From Lachnospiraceae bacterium 10-1 (GTDB lineage Bacteria > Bacillota > Clostridia > Lachnospirales > Lachnospiraceae), in NCBI GenBank assembly GCA_000403495.2, contig KE159819.1, positions 118,066-182,065 of the forward strand: 64,000 nt of DNA, written 5' to 3'. Both the position numbers and the translations under genes were made by a program. The notes beneath the pieces are model-generated. The model saw nothing but the letters and a program-made list of their open reading frames with translations, was not told the origin of the DNA and did no database searches. Position 1 is the stretch's first letter. The number at the start of each line of letters is the position of its first letter. Below, one piece after another: positions 8,483 to 17,735 of the stretch.

Positions 8483-9244
8483 ATGGAAGACCATAATCCT
8501 ACATTACGGGTAATACGAATTCTTGAATCGTTGATAAGACAGCCGGAGGGTAAGACATTAACGGAAATTGCTAAAAGCTGTGAAATGCCTAAAGGCAGCA
8601 TTTTTCCTATTGTACATACGCTGGCCGGCCATAAGCTTTTAAGGTATGACGAATTGTCCGGTAAATATAGCATTGGTATACGCTGCTATGAAATCGGAAA
8701 TGAATATATTATGCAGATGAATGTATCCGATGAAATACGGGAGATCACGAAAGAAATTGTCAATAAGTGTAAAGAAACTGCTCATTTTGCAGTTTTAGAC
8801 GGAAGCGACGTGGTATATCTGATGAAGCAGGATTCTTCGGAAACAATCCGCATGGTTTCTTCCATAGGAAAACGGATTCCCGCATACAGTACGGCAATCG
8901 GGAAAGCATTGCTTTCCGGCTATGACAATGAACAGGTGCAGGCATTGTATCCTGAAGGATTGCAGAAAGTAACAGATAAGACGATCACTAGTCTGGATAT
9001 TTTGTGCGGACAGCTTGACGAGATCAGGAAATCAAAGATTGCCTATGAGACGGAAGAATCCAGTCTGAATATTACCTGTATCGCAGTGCCGGTTGAAAAA
9101 AATGGAGAGGTGGCAGCCGCACTTAGCGTTTCCATTCCCATTTTCAGGGCAACAAAGGAAAAGAAAGAACAGATCAAGACAGTACTTTTTGAGGCAAAAG
9201 AAGAAATTGAAACCTTGATTCGTACATTGCCCTTTCATATTTGA
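8483..9244 (+). CDS. IclR-family transcriptional regulator
   Basis: 253-residue regulator. An N-terminal winged HTH at about residues 5-65 (TLTEIAKSCEMPKGSIFPIVHTL) is followed by an IclR effector domain with the signature region SIGKRIPAYSTAIGKALLSG. IclR proteins bind small carboxylates, sugar acids or aromatic acids and usually control the neighbouring catabolic genes. AGGGGGA precedes the ATG. It heads a same-strand run of catabolic and transport genes reaching to about 19.8 kb, so that operon is its likely target. Confidence 0.92.
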   Translation: MEDHNPTLRVIRILESLIRQPEGKTLTEIAKSCEMPKGSIFPIVHTLAGHKLLRYDELSGKYSIGIRCYEIGNEYIMQMNVSDEIREITKEIVNKCKETAHFAVLDGSDVVYLMKQDSSETIRMVSSIGKRIPAYSTAIGKALLSGYDNEQVQALYPEGLQKVTDKTITSLDILCGQLDEIRKSKIAYETEESSLNITCIAVPVEKNGEVAAALSVSIPIFRATKEKKEQIKTVLFEAKEEIETLIRTLPFHI

Positions 9245-9261
9245 TTTTGGAGATGATAAGA

Positions 9262-10335
9262 ATGATACCTGAGTATATGACCGCGATGGTTTTTGAAGAT
9301 ATAAATGTAATAAAAGCAAGGCAGGTGCCCACACCAAAACCGGGAAGAGGGGAAGCCCTTGTAAAGATCATGGCATCCGGCTTATGCATTACAGATGTAC
9401 ATGTGCTGCAGGGAACTTTTGCCCATTCAAAACCGCCTTGTGTTCTCGGCCATGAAATAGCAGGCCAGATTGTGGCTTTTGGGGAAGAGCAGCCCTGGCC
9501 CCATTCCCTGAAACTTCACCAAAGAGTGGTAATAGAAACAATGATAGCCTGCGGCCAGTGTCCCCAGTGTCTGTCAGGATTTAAAAATCTTTGTGAAAAT
9601 GGCGGAGATATTGGAGAACCTCCTTTTCAGGGAGGATACAGTGAATACATTACAATGCCTGTAGGCAATCTGCATCCGATTCCTGACAACATGAGCTATG
9701 AGGAAGCTGCTATTTTTGAAAGCTTTGTGTGTCCGGTGGGAGGCCTTGTAAGAATCGGTATAAACCAGGGAGATACTGTTTTAATCCAGGGACTTGGCCC
9801 GGCAGGTCTTGCATTTATCCAGGGAGCTAAGGTTATGGGAGCCGGAAGAATCATAGCATCGGATCTGAATGAAAAGAGACTTGCCCTTGGTAAGAAATAT
9901 GGCGCGGATATTTGTGTGAATCCAAAAGAGCAGGATTTATATCAGATTGTACAGGAAGAGACCAATAACAAAGGCGTTGATATCTGCTGCGAGGCATCTG
10001 GTGCGGAAAGAGCTTATCAGGCGTGCTTTGATCTGGCAAAAAAGAATGGGAAGCTGATTTTTTACGGAATCCCAAGGGATAGCCATACCACAAGATTTGA
10101 TGTGACTGCGGTGATCACCAGGCAATTAAATCTTTATGGAACATCGGGCGCTCCCTGGGCATGGGAGCCGGTACTGAAACTTTACGGGCAGGGGAAGTAC
10201 AACATAAAAGAAATGGTAACCCATACCTTTGAGCTAAACCAGATCGAGGAAGCGATAAAGACCTTAAATGATCCTGCAAGCGGTGCGGTCAAGATTGTTT
10301 TATATTCCTCAAACAACCAAAAGACGGGAGAATGA
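9262..10335 (+). CDS. zinc-dependent medium-chain dehydrogenase
   Basis: MDR/alcohol dehydrogenase family enzyme of 357 residues. Catalytic zinc ligands are visible (Cys in GLCITD, His-Glu in GHEIAG), as is the structural zinc set CGQCPQCLSGFKNLC. The NAD-binding Rossmann loop is LIQGLGPAGLAFIQ. It probably oxidises a polyol, sugar or sugar acid; exact substrate unknown. Start 9262 is chosen since GGAG at 9249-9252 gives a 9-nt spacing, while the ATG at 9253 abuts it. It follows IclR by 17 nt and overlaps the next gene by 4 nt. In context it may do the first oxidation of a sugar before dehydration. Confidence 0.88.
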   Translation: MIPEYMTAMVFEDINVIKARQVPTPKPGRGEALVKIMASGLCITDVHVLQGTFAHSKPPCVLGHEIAGQIVAFGEEQPWPHSLKLHQRVVIETMIACGQCPQCLSGFKNLCENGGDIGEPPFQGGYSEYITMPVGNLHPIPDNMSYEEAAIFESFVCPVGGLVRIGINQGDTVLIQGLGPAGLAFIQGAKVMGAGRIIASDLNEKRLALGKKYGADICVNPKEQDLYQIVQEETNNKGVDICCEASGAERAYQACFDLAKKNGKLIFYGIPRDSHTTRFDVTAVITRQLNLYGTSGAPWAWEPVLKLYGQGKYNIKEMVTHTFELNQIEEAIKTLNDPASGAVKIVLYSSNNQKTGE

Positions 10336-11423
10336 AAATGCCATTTTGTCTGAATCAGTTGAAAAAGGAGTATGACAACTCCTTTTTCTTTACCTCAAAT
10401 AAAGAATGCATCGAGTATCTGCTTTTAGAAAATCTACAGCCTCTTGAAGAGTATGCCATGCTTGTAACAAGGAATGATATATGGCTCTTTACACCTCATC
10501 CGCTGGAATCCAAAGCAGCCAGGCAGATTTTGTATGAAGGATATTCTAACATTCAATATCAGGATAAAATTAAAAACATATTATGTAAACTAGATGAGTT
10601 TTCTTTGCCTTTAGATGCAGATGTTGTTTTTGAAAGAAAAGTATATGGGGATTATTTTGAAAAAAGAGGATGCCGGGTTCTGGATGTTACGGAACAGGTT
10701 TGTAAAGCTTCCAGAATAAAAACCAAGGAGCATCTGGAGGCCATTGAGAGGTGTGTACAGATCAATGAATCTGCTTACCGGGCAATCAGCAAAAAAGAGG
10801 CGTCAGGAGAAAGCGAAATTACATTGTTTGGCCTTGTAAGGGAAAAGGTAATGGAGCATACCGGATTTTCCAATCATATGATTTACGATTTTCTTGCAGG
10901 TACAAGAACTGCCCAGGTCAGCGGGTTTCCTACCAACTACCGGATTCAAAGGGGAGATACGCTGATCGCAGATCTGCTTCCCAGAAACAAAGGCGTCTAT
11001 GCAGATATGACGAGAACTTTTTTCGCAGGAAAACCTTCTGATAAACAGGATTATATTTACGAAATTCTCTGTGAGGCAATGCAAAAAGGAGAGGAAATTT
11101 TGCAGCCCGGAAGAAGTGCAGGAGAGATTTATGAAGTAGTTGCCCTGGTTTTCAGAAAATATGGGCTGGAATATAATTTTCCACATCATGCGGGGCATGG
11201 CCTGGGCCTGGGATATTATGAGGCACCTTATTTTTTAAAAGAAGAAACAGAAACTTTACAGGAAAATATGGTGGTGGCATTAGAACCGGGGCTTTATGTT
11301 CAGGGAGAGTTTGGAATAAGAATTGAGAACAATTATGTGATTACTTCAAATGGCGCAAGACGTCTTGGAGATCTTTCCCTGGAAATTGGTTCCTATGTTT
11401 TAGCCTTTGACAAAAAATACTAG
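10332..11423 (+). CDS. M24 family metallopeptidase-like protein (Xaa-Pro dipeptidase type)
   Basis: 363-residue pita-bread-fold protein with a creatinase/prolidase N-terminal domain (about residues 1-120) and an M24 catalytic domain. All five usual metal ligands can be placed: Asp in IADLLP, Asp in ADMTRTF, His in HHAGHGLGLG, Glu in ALEPGLY and Glu in IRIENNY. It is therefore probably an active aminopeptidase P or prolidase, or a relative with another amide substrate. Its ATG overlaps the dehydrogenase stop (ATGA), showing tight translational coupling inside a sugar-catabolism operon, where a peptidase is unexpected. Confidence 0.85.
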   Translation: MKMPFCLNQLKKEYDNSFFFTSNKECIEYLLLENLQPLEEYAMLVTRNDIWLFTPHPLESKAARQILYEGYSNIQYQDKIKNILCKLDEFSLPLDADVVFERKVYGDYFEKRGCRVLDVTEQVCKASRIKTKEHLEAIERCVQINESAYRAISKKEASGESEITLFGLVREKVMEHTGFSNHMIYDFLAGTRTAQVSGFPTNYRIQRGDTLIADLLPRNKGVYADMTRTFFAGKPSDKQDYIYEILCEAMQKGEEILQPGRSAGEIYEVVALVFRKYGLEYNFPHHAGHGLGLGYYEAPYFLKEETETLQENMVVALEPGLYVQGEFGIRIENNYVITSNGARRLGDLSLEIGSYVLAFDKKY

Positions 11424-11464
11424 CCCCCATTGAAATCTTGTTTTTTATAAAAGAGGCATAACGT

Positions 11465-12301
11465 ATGATTGCACAGATTAACAATGAAAGAATTCAGGTG
11501 CAGGCAGTCTGGGGACGTCAGGGTTTTACAATTACATCTTTAAAAGATTTGCTTTTTCAGAAAGAATGGCTTTATACGGAAAGTCCTTTTTCCGGAGAGC
11601 GCCGGGATACTCAGACTTTTGACGACCAGTATGAAGGGGGAATGGAGTTTTTGTTTCCCTCTGACGAGGCGGAAGTATTTGAGGGAAAGGACTATCAGGA
11701 TCATGGCATATTGTGGCGGATGGCTTATCAGGTAAATGCAGAGGGAAACAAGCTTTTGGCCCAGGGATTTCATAGGGATGCAAAGCTGAGATGCGCTTAT
11801 CATTTGGAACTGGAGGAAGCGGCTGTTTTACTCAAGATAGTTATTTACAATGAATCAGTTGAAAAACTGCCTTATCTTGCAAGGCTGCATCCGGCATTTG
11901 TACTGGAGGAAGACAGCAGGCTGCTTTTACATGGCGTGCAGGTGCTTTTTGAACCGGATGGTGCATATTGCAGTTTTTGCCCTGAAGGGGAAGCAGGAAG
12001 ACAAGTGGATATAGAAAAGCCAAAAACCTGGAAAAACTATGACTTGTTTGCCCACATAAAGCAAAACTGCGGTGAATTTGAAATACATCAAAAAGATAGA
12101 AAAGTGAAAATAATATATGAAGAGGAAAAGCTGCCTTTCCTGACGGTTTGTTCTTTTTTAAAAGGCGGTAAAAGAATTGGTATTTTTGAGCCGGCAAATG
12201 TGCCGGGAATCAGTTTAAAAAGTGCTGCCAGGGAAGGAAAGATTCCGGTATTATTGCCGGGAAGCGGTTTGGAGTATCAATTTAAAATCCTGCTTACCTG
12301 A
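11465..12301 (+). CDS. uncharacterised protein, possibly aldose-1-epimerase-like
   Basis: 278-residue soluble protein without a signal peptide. It is rich in alternating strands and contains a segment YLARLHPAFVLEEDSRLLLHG, reminiscent of galactose mutarotase-like beta-sandwich proteins, which interconvert sugar anomers. No catalytic residues can be assigned confidently, so the family call is tentative. It lies between the M24 protein and the aldolase gene in the same operon, where a mutarotase or sugar-binding role would make sense. Confidence 0.5.
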   Translation: MIAQINNERIQVQAVWGRQGFTITSLKDLLFQKEWLYTESPFSGERRDTQTFDDQYEGGMEFLFPSDEAEVFEGKDYQDHGILWRMAYQVNAEGNKLLAQGFHRDAKLRCAYHLELEEAAVLLKIVIYNESVEKLPYLARLHPAFVLEEDSRLLLHGVQVLFEPDGAYCSFCPEGEAGRQVDIEKPKTWKNYDLFAHIKQNCGEFEIHQKDRKVKIIYEEEKLPFLTVCSFLKGGKRIGIFEPANVPGISLKSAAREGKIPVLLPGSGLEYQFKILLT

Positions 12302-12355
12302 TGATAAATGCAGCAGGTGATGAGATTTTCATAAGAGAAAAGTGTAGAGGCATGG

Positions 12356-13303
12356 GTGAAAATGAAACATTTGTATTATGCAGCAATTTTAACTTTATAT
12401 GATCAGAACTGTGAGATCAATGAAAGAGAGCAAAGAAGGTATATTCGTTTTTTGCTGGACAAGAGGGTAAGGGGATTTTTTCCGTGTGGAACTTCCGGGG
12501 AATATACCACGCTTTCCCAGAAAGAAAATTTGAAGCTTTTGAGGATTGTGCTGGAAGAAAATAACAATGCGGTTCCGGTGATTCCCTGTGCCAGTACTGC
12601 ATCCTTTCACAATACCATAGCGTTAATCAGGGAAATGGAACGCATGGGCGTAAAGGCAGTTTCCATATGTCCGCCTTATTATACCCCTCTTAGGCAAAGT
12701 GATGTTTTAGATTATTACCGGCATATTCTTGATGCTGTGCAGGTGGATGTTTATTTATATAATATTCCGGCATTTACAAATCCAATTGCATTTGAAACCT
12801 TTGAGAAACTTCTGATTCATCCTAAAGTGGTGGGGATTAAAGACAGCAGCGGCAATATGAAAACGATCAGCCGTTATGTAGCGGCAAAAAGCGGCAGAAG
12901 AGACGAATTCAGAATTATGACAGGATCTGATGAAATGATTCTGCCTGCATTAAGCGGAGGCTGCTTTGGAAGTGTAAGCGCGTTATCCGGAATAATTCCG
13001 GAGGTTCATAATCTTTTGTATGATACATACCGGGATGATCTGGCATTTGCCCAGAAGATTCAGGTAAAAATAGCAGATCTTGCGTCAGAATGCGAAAAAT
13101 ATATTTTTCCGGTTGGATATAAATTTGCCTTAGAGGCACGTGGATTTGCAATGCAGGCTTTCCGTCAGAATGTTGTGGAATATATGGGCGGGGATGACTA
13201 TGGAGAAGGCAGGAGACGGATTCATGGGCTGGTGAAGGAACTGCTTGCCATGGCAGATGAAAGAAAGATATCGGACAGGGATCAAAATAGAAAGTGGGCA
13301 TAG
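12356..13303 (+). CDS. DapA/NanA-family class I aldolase
   Basis: 315-residue TIM-barrel aldolase of the dihydrodipicolinate synthase / N-acetylneuraminate lyase family. It has the GTSGEYTTLS phosphate- or carboxylate-binding loop (about residues 43-52), the catalytic Tyr in YLYNIP and the Schiff-base Lys in VVGIKDSSG. Members split or form pyruvate-containing 2-keto acids; beside an enolase-superfamily dehydratase the likely substrate is a 2-keto-3-deoxy sugar acid. Start is ambiguous: GTG at 12356 is 5 nt after GAGG, ATG at 12362 is 11 nt after. A different DapA-family gene (nanA) lies at 43232. Confidence 0.88.
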   Translation: MKMKHLYYAAILTLYDQNCEINEREQRRYIRFLLDKRVRGFFPCGTSGEYTTLSQKENLKLLRIVLEENNNAVPVIPCASTASFHNTIALIREMERMGVKAVSICPPYYTPLRQSDVLDYYRHILDAVQVDVYLYNIPAFTNPIAFETFEKLLIHPKVVGIKDSSGNMKTISRYVAAKSGRRDEFRIMTGSDEMILPALSGGCFGSVSALSGIIPEVHNLLYDTYRDDLAFAQKIQVKIADLASECEKYIFPVGYKFALEARGFAMQAFRQNVVEYMGGDDYGEGRRRIHGLVKELLAMADERKISDRDQNRKWA

Positions 13304-13342
13304 AGAAAAGAAGCATTTGGAGCAGAAAGGAAAAGGGACAAG

Positions 13343-14467
13343 ATGAAGATAACAAATGTAGAGGCCATTGTATTAAAGCAGCCGGGAGAAATTTTAATGA
13401 TTGGCGATGGCAGCCAGGATACCGTTTTGATTAAGGTGGATACAGATGAAGGAATTACCGGCTGGGGAGAGTGTGATTCTTCTCCCTATGTGGTAAAAAC
13501 CATTGTGGATTGTCCTGCTTCCCATGTGGTATGCAGGGGATTAAAGGACATTTTAATGGGACAGGATCCTTTTGACGTGGAAAAGATATGGAATGATATG
13601 TACCGGGGCAGCTATTACTATGGCAGAAGAAGTGTGGGGATTCATGCAATGAGCGGGATTGACATTGCTCTTTGGGATATTATGGGAAAAGCTGTGGGAA
13701 AGCCGGTTCATAAGCTGCTGGGCGGAGCGGTGAATAACCGGTTAAGGGCATATGCAAGTATGCTGATGCCGGATACGGAAGAAGAGGTAAGGAAGAAAGC
13801 AAAAGAATATATGGCAAAAGGCTTTACCGCTATCAAATTTGGCTGGGGAGCGCTGGGAAAATCCAAGGAAAAAGATATACGTCTTGTGAAGGCGGCAAGA
13901 GAGGCTATGGGAGAAGAAGCGGATCTGATGCTGGATATCGGGTATCTTTGGAAGAACAGCAAATATGCGGAAATGATGTGTAAAGAGCTTGAGTCCTTTC
14001 ACCCCTATTGGATTGAGGAGCCGATTATCAGTGATGATGTACAGGGATTTTCAAAGTTAACTCAAAAGACTACTTTAAATATTGCAAGCGGAGAGGAACT
14101 AACCGGATTATATGAATTCAGGGAACTGATAGAGAGAGGCGGTGTAGATATTGTACAGCCGGATATGAGCCGGTGCGGCGGTCTTACCATTGCAAAGAAA
14201 ATTGCAGATATGGCATTGCTGAACGGAATTGAGATTTGTCCCCATGCATTTAAGTCAGGAATTCTGATGGCGGCAAGCATTCAGCTTTTAGCCGCATACC
14301 GGGGGACGCCATTATTGGAATATTGCAGTCAGGAAACGGTACTTAGTAAGGGATTGTTAAAAAATCATTTTGAATTACAGCCGGATGGCATGGTAGAGGT
14401 TTTAGATACACCGGGGCTGGGAATTGAAATTGATGAAGCTGCGGTTGAAAAATACCGCATTTCATAA
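13343..14467 (+). CDS. mandelate racemase / muconate lactonizing family dehydratase
   Basis: 374-residue enolase-superfamily enzyme. The capping domain is followed by a barrel with metal ligands Asp in LMLDIGY, Glu in WIEEP and Glu in ASGEE. Acid/base candidates are Lys in AIKFGWG and His in ICPHAFKSG. The His points to the mandelate-racemase subgroup, most members of which dehydrate acid sugars to 2-keto-3-deoxy acids. Directly after a DapA-family aldolase gene, that reaction is the best guess. The exact sugar acid (galactonate, gluconate, uronate-derived or other) cannot be read from the sequence. Confidence 0.88.
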   Translation: MKITNVEAIVLKQPGEILMIGDGSQDTVLIKVDTDEGITGWGECDSSPYVVKTIVDCPASHVVCRGLKDILMGQDPFDVEKIWNDMYRGSYYYGRRSVGIHAMSGIDIALWDIMGKAVGKPVHKLLGGAVNNRLRAYASMLMPDTEEEVRKKAKEYMAKGFTAIKFGWGALGKSKEKDIRLVKAAREAMGEEADLMLDIGYLWKNSKYAEMMCKELESFHPYWIEEPIISDDVQGFSKLTQKTTLNIASGEELTGLYEFRELIERGGVDIVQPDMSRCGGLTIAKKIADMALLNGIEICPHAFKSGILMAASIQLLAAYRGTPLLEYCSQETVLSKGLLKNHFELQPDGMVEVLDTPGLGIEIDEAAVEKYRIS

Positions 14468-14502
14468 TAAAGCAAACTAATCAAACACGAGGAGGAATGA
14501 GC

Positions 14503-15849
14503 ATGAAGAAGAAATGGGCATTACTAGTGGCAGCCAGTATGATTTTATCTACACTTTTAACAGGCTGTGGATCAGGAGAAGAAGTTAAGCTTCCGGAAAC
14601 AGACGGGGAACAGACAACGCAGAGCACGGAAAGTGAAGTAAGCACCAGTCAGATGGGAGAAGAAACCACACTGGTATTTTGGAGCATTGGATTAAAGTTA
14701 AAAGATGACAGCGGCATTAAAATGCCTGAGGAACTTGCGGCCAACCGGTATATTGCAAAGTTTGAGGAAGATCACCCCGGAGTGAAGGTGGAAGTGATTG
14801 ATCAGCCGGTAGACGGAATTCATGATCTGTTTAAGGCTGCCAATGTGTCAGAGGAAGGTCCTGACGTAATCGGCTTATGGAGCGGTACGGCAACCAATGA
14901 ATATCAGGATTATCTGCTGGCACTGGATGAATACATGACGGAAGATGAAATGAATATGTATACAGGAATCAACCTGTGTAAAAAGGACTTTAAGGAAGAT
15001 GGGGAAATTATAGCGCTTCCCTACAATGTAACCACATATAATATTTTTTACAATAAAGAATATTTTGATAAAGCAGGGATTGTGGAACTGCCGACTACCT
15101 TTGAAGGACTTCTGGCAGTGTGTGAACAATTAAAAGCCGCAGATATACAGCCATTTTTGATTGGTGATTCATCAGGTGAGAGCACCACATGGGTTACCAG
15201 TGAATTTATGATCGATCAGGTTGGAACGGAAAAAATTGTAGATTTTGGTACACAGGCGCTTCCTTTTTCCTGTGAGGAATACAAAAAATCGCTGGAAACC
15301 TGGTGTGGGCTTTTTGGACAGGATTATACCAATAAAGATTTTGCAACTTTAAGTGCATGGGACAGCATACAGCGTTTTGTAACTGGTGAGGGAGCCATGA
15401 ATATAAATGGAAGCTGGGCGATTGGAGAGATGGAGCCTATTATGGGTGAGAACCTTGGAACATTTAAAATACCTGCTATCAGCGGGGATGCACCTTATGC
15501 AGACTATATCGTGTCTCAGCCCGGTGCAAATGTTTCTGTGACAACTTACAGCGATAACAAAGAGCTTGCAGTGGAATTTATAAAATATATGACCAGCGCT
15601 GAATTTGAAGGTGAGGCACATCTGGATACAGGAGATCTGCCGGCCAATAATCAGGTAGATGTTTCAATTATTACAAATCCAATTTCCCAGACAGCATACA
15701 GCTGGGTTAAGGAAAACAAGGCAGGTATCGGATATGACTCCGTGATTAGTGTTGAAGCAGCCAATGAATTGTATAAGCTGGCGCCCACTATGATCAGCGG
15801 AAAGCTGACGCCGGATGAGCTGATGCAGAAGCTGGGTTCCATCCAGTAA
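14503..15849 (+). CDS. sugar ABC transporter substrate-binding lipoprotein (family 1)
   Basis: 448-residue extracellular binding protein. A signal peptide with lipobox LLTGC (Cys near 23) precedes an acidic Thr/Ser linker and a two-lobed family-1 SBP (TLVFWSIGLKLK, PDVIGLWSGTATNEYQDYL, NINGSWAIGEMEP). It should capture an oligosaccharide for the CUT1 permeases that follow; the alpha-galactosidase at the operon end suggests alpha-galactosides (inference). Start 14503 gives an 8-nt spacing from GAGGAGG; the ATG at 14497 would be only 2 nt away. A hairpin separates it from the permease genes. Confidence 0.92.
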   Translation: MKKKWALLVAASMILSTLLTGCGSGEEVKLPETDGEQTTQSTESEVSTSQMGEETTLVFWSIGLKLKDDSGIKMPEELAANRYIAKFEEDHPGVKVEVIDQPVDGIHDLFKAANVSEEGPDVIGLWSGTATNEYQDYLLALDEYMTEDEMNMYTGINLCKKDFKEDGEIIALPYNVTTYNIFYNKEYFDKAGIVELPTTFEGLLAVCEQLKAADIQPFLIGDSSGESTTWVTSEFMIDQVGTEKIVDFGTQALPFSCEEYKKSLETWCGLFGQDYTNKDFATLSAWDSIQRFVTGEGAMNINGSWAIGEMEPIMGENLGTFKIPAISGDAPYADYIVSQPGANVSVTTYSDNKELAVEFIKYMTSAEFEGEAHLDTGDLPANNQVDVSIITNPISQTAYSWVKENKAGIGYDSVISVEAANELYKLAPTMISGKLTPDELMQKLGSIQ

Positions 15850-15856
15850 ATTAAAA

Positions 15857-15886
15857 GCGGGCGCAAAAGGTGCGCCCGCCTTTACT
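15857..15886 (+). terminator. intra-operon hairpin after the binding-protein gene
   Basis: A perfect 9-bp stem GCGGGCGCA / TGCGCCCGC (15857-15865, 15871-15879) is followed by a broken T-rich tract. It lies between the SBP and permease genes, where partial termination or 3'-end protection would give more SBP than permease. Confidence 0.65.
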
Positions 15887-15887
15887 T

Positions 15888-15926
15888 ACTATAGAGATGG
15901 CATACGAAATGCGGCATTGGTTATTT
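15888..15926. repeat. diverged copy of the 39-nt palindromic repeat
   Basis: The 39 nt at 15888-15926 align without gaps to the units at 3500-3577: GATGGC near the start, GGCATTGGTTATTT at the end. It is immediately followed by AACATAAGG, the 5' end of the same consensus, which here merges into the ribosome site AAGGAGA of the permease gene. It is less conserved than the other copies. Confidence 0.5.
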
Positions 15927-15944
15927 AACATAAGGAGAACGCTT

Positions 15945-16871
15945 ATGACGACAATAGCAAAAAAGGAAGAAGGGGGAAAAAGAGCAGTGCAAAAAGGAAG
16001 GAACGAAAAAAGTGCCCAAAGGATATGGGGGTATGCTTTTGTGGCACCTGCGTTGATTATTTTATGTGTCTTTATGCTGCTGCCTATTCTTCAGATTTTT
16101 TATTACAGCCTGACTAATTGGAACGGAGGGCTTAAGTCTGATTTTATCGGGCTGAAAAATTATATTGATATATTTAAAAATCCGGATTTTTTCACGGTAT
16201 TAAAAAACAATCTGGTAATTTTGCTGCTGGGGGTGCCGGTCTGGACGATTTTCCCATTGTTAATTGCAATGATTATTTATGAAGAGATAAAAGGATATAA
16301 ATTTTTTAAAACCGTTTATTTTTTCCCAAGCGTATTATCCATTGTTATTGTTGGCACATTGTTTAAAACCTTTTTTGGTTATGTGGGGCCTGTCAATATG
16401 CTGCTTAGGAATATGGGGCTGGATCATCTGGCCATTGAATGGCTGGCAGAAGGACGTACAAGTCTTCCTATCATTGTTCTGGCAGTAAACTGGGCAGGAT
16501 TTGGCTCAGCAGTTTTGATTTATCTGGCAGCAATGAGTGCAATTGATCCCGGCATTCATGAAGCAGCCCAGCTGGATGGGGCTAACTGGCTGCAGAAATC
16601 TTTATATGTAACGCTGCCCGGAATAAAAAACGTGGTGCAGTTTACCATTGTGCTTAATATTATCCACGCTTTCAGCCAGATGTTTTCTTATGTTCTGGTA
16701 ATGACAAATGGCGGACCGGGATATGAAAGCACGGTTTTAGAATATTTTATTTATCTAAAGGGTTTTCGTGCAGGGGATATGGGATATGCTTCTGCGCTGT
16801 CAGTTATTTTATTTGTACTGGTATGCGTAATCAATTTATTGCAGTCTCTGATAGGCAGAAAGGAGGACTAG
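15945..16871 (+). CDS. sugar ABC transporter permease (MalF/UgpA type)
   Basis: 308-residue inner-membrane permease of a CUT1 importer with six predicted membrane segments. The EAA-type coupling loop is visible (AAMSAIDPGIHEAAQLDGANWLQ, ending in LPGI). The start at 15945 is chosen for AAGGAGA 6 nt upstream; in-frame codons before it overlap a repeat and are unlikely to be translated. It is followed 3 nt later by its partner permease. Confidence 0.92.
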   Translation: MTTIAKKEEGGKRAVQKGRNEKSAQRIWGYAFVAPALIILCVFMLLPILQIFYYSLTNWNGGLKSDFIGLKNYIDIFKNPDFFTVLKNNLVILLLGVPVWTIFPLLIAMIIYEEIKGYKFFKTVYFFPSVLSIVIVGTLFKTFFGYVGPVNMLLRNMGLDHLAIEWLAEGRTSLPIIVLAVNWAGFGSAVLIYLAAMSAIDPGIHEAAQLDGANWLQKSLYVTLPGIKNVVQFTIVLNIIHAFSQMFSYVLVMTNGGPGYESTVLEYFIYLKGFRAGDMGYASALSVILFVLVCVINLLQSLIGRKED

Positions 16872-16874
16872 GAT

Positions 16875-17708
16875 ATGTTTCGGAAGAAAAAAATAACGCT
16901 GTCAAAAGTTATCGTTTATTTATTTTTAATTGGAGTTGCAATTTCCACAATTTATCCTGTTATCTTTATGATTCTGTCTTCTTTTAAGGATAAAATTGAT
17001 TACATGAAAAATATGTTTGGATTTCCAACGGTGTGGAAGCTGAATAATTACAAAGCGATTTTTAACAGCTTTGATATTAAGCAGATGATGTTTAACAGTT
17101 TTTATGTAACGATTGCAGGTGTGGTGATTTCGCTGATCGTAACTTCTATGGCGGCATTCAGCCTGACAAAATTAAAATATAAAGGAAGGAACGGGATTTT
17201 CAGCTTGTTTATGTTTGTATTGATGGTGCCTGGTCAGGCTTTAATGATGCCGATTTATGTAATCATGTCAAAGCTGGGACTGGTGAATACCAGACTTTCC
17301 GTTATTCTGGTATATGTGGCTACCTCCATTGCTTTTTCCACCTATCTGTTATGTCAGAACTGCCGGGATATTCCTGATGAAATCATAGAGGCGGCGAGAA
17401 TTGATGGGGCAGGCTATCCCAGAGTTTATGGCTGCATTATTGTTCCCATGCTGCGTCCCACAATGGCAACTTTGGCCATACTGAACTTTTTAAGTTATTG
17501 GAATGAGATTGTATATTCCCGACTGCTTTTACAAAAAACCCAGCTTCATACAATGACTTTGGGACTTTTGACTTTGAATGGAAAATATGGTACGAATATG
17601 CCGCTTTTAATGAGTGGATTGATTATAAATCTGATTCCTGCACTGATGATCTTTATGATATTTAATAAATACCTGTCTAAAGGCATTGCAATGGGAAGCG
17701 GAAAATAA
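16875..17708 (+). CDS. sugar ABC transporter permease (MalG/UgpE type)
   Basis: 277-residue CUT1 permease with about six membrane segments and the MalG-type loop (EAARIDGAGYPRVYGCIIVPMLRP), ending in the usual SKGIAMGSGK. It forms the channel with the product of the preceding gene. No ATPase gene is present in this operon, so a shared MsmK/MalK-type ATPase encoded elsewhere probably energises it, as is common in Firmicutes. Confidence 0.93.
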   Translation: MFRKKKITLSKVIVYLFLIGVAISTIYPVIFMILSSFKDKIDYMKNMFGFPTVWKLNNYKAIFNSFDIKQMMFNSFYVTIAGVVISLIVTSMAAFSLTKLKYKGRNGIFSLFMFVLMVPGQALMMPIYVIMSKLGLVNTRLSVILVYVATSIAFSTYLLCQNCRDIPDEIIEAARIDGAGYPRVYGCIIVPMLRPTMATLAILNFLSYWNEIVYSRLLLQKTQLHTMTLGLLTLNGKYGTNMPLLMSGLIINLIPALMIFMIFNKYLSKGIAMGSGK

Positions 17709-17735
17709 ATGACAAAGATAAGAAAGGAGCCGGTT

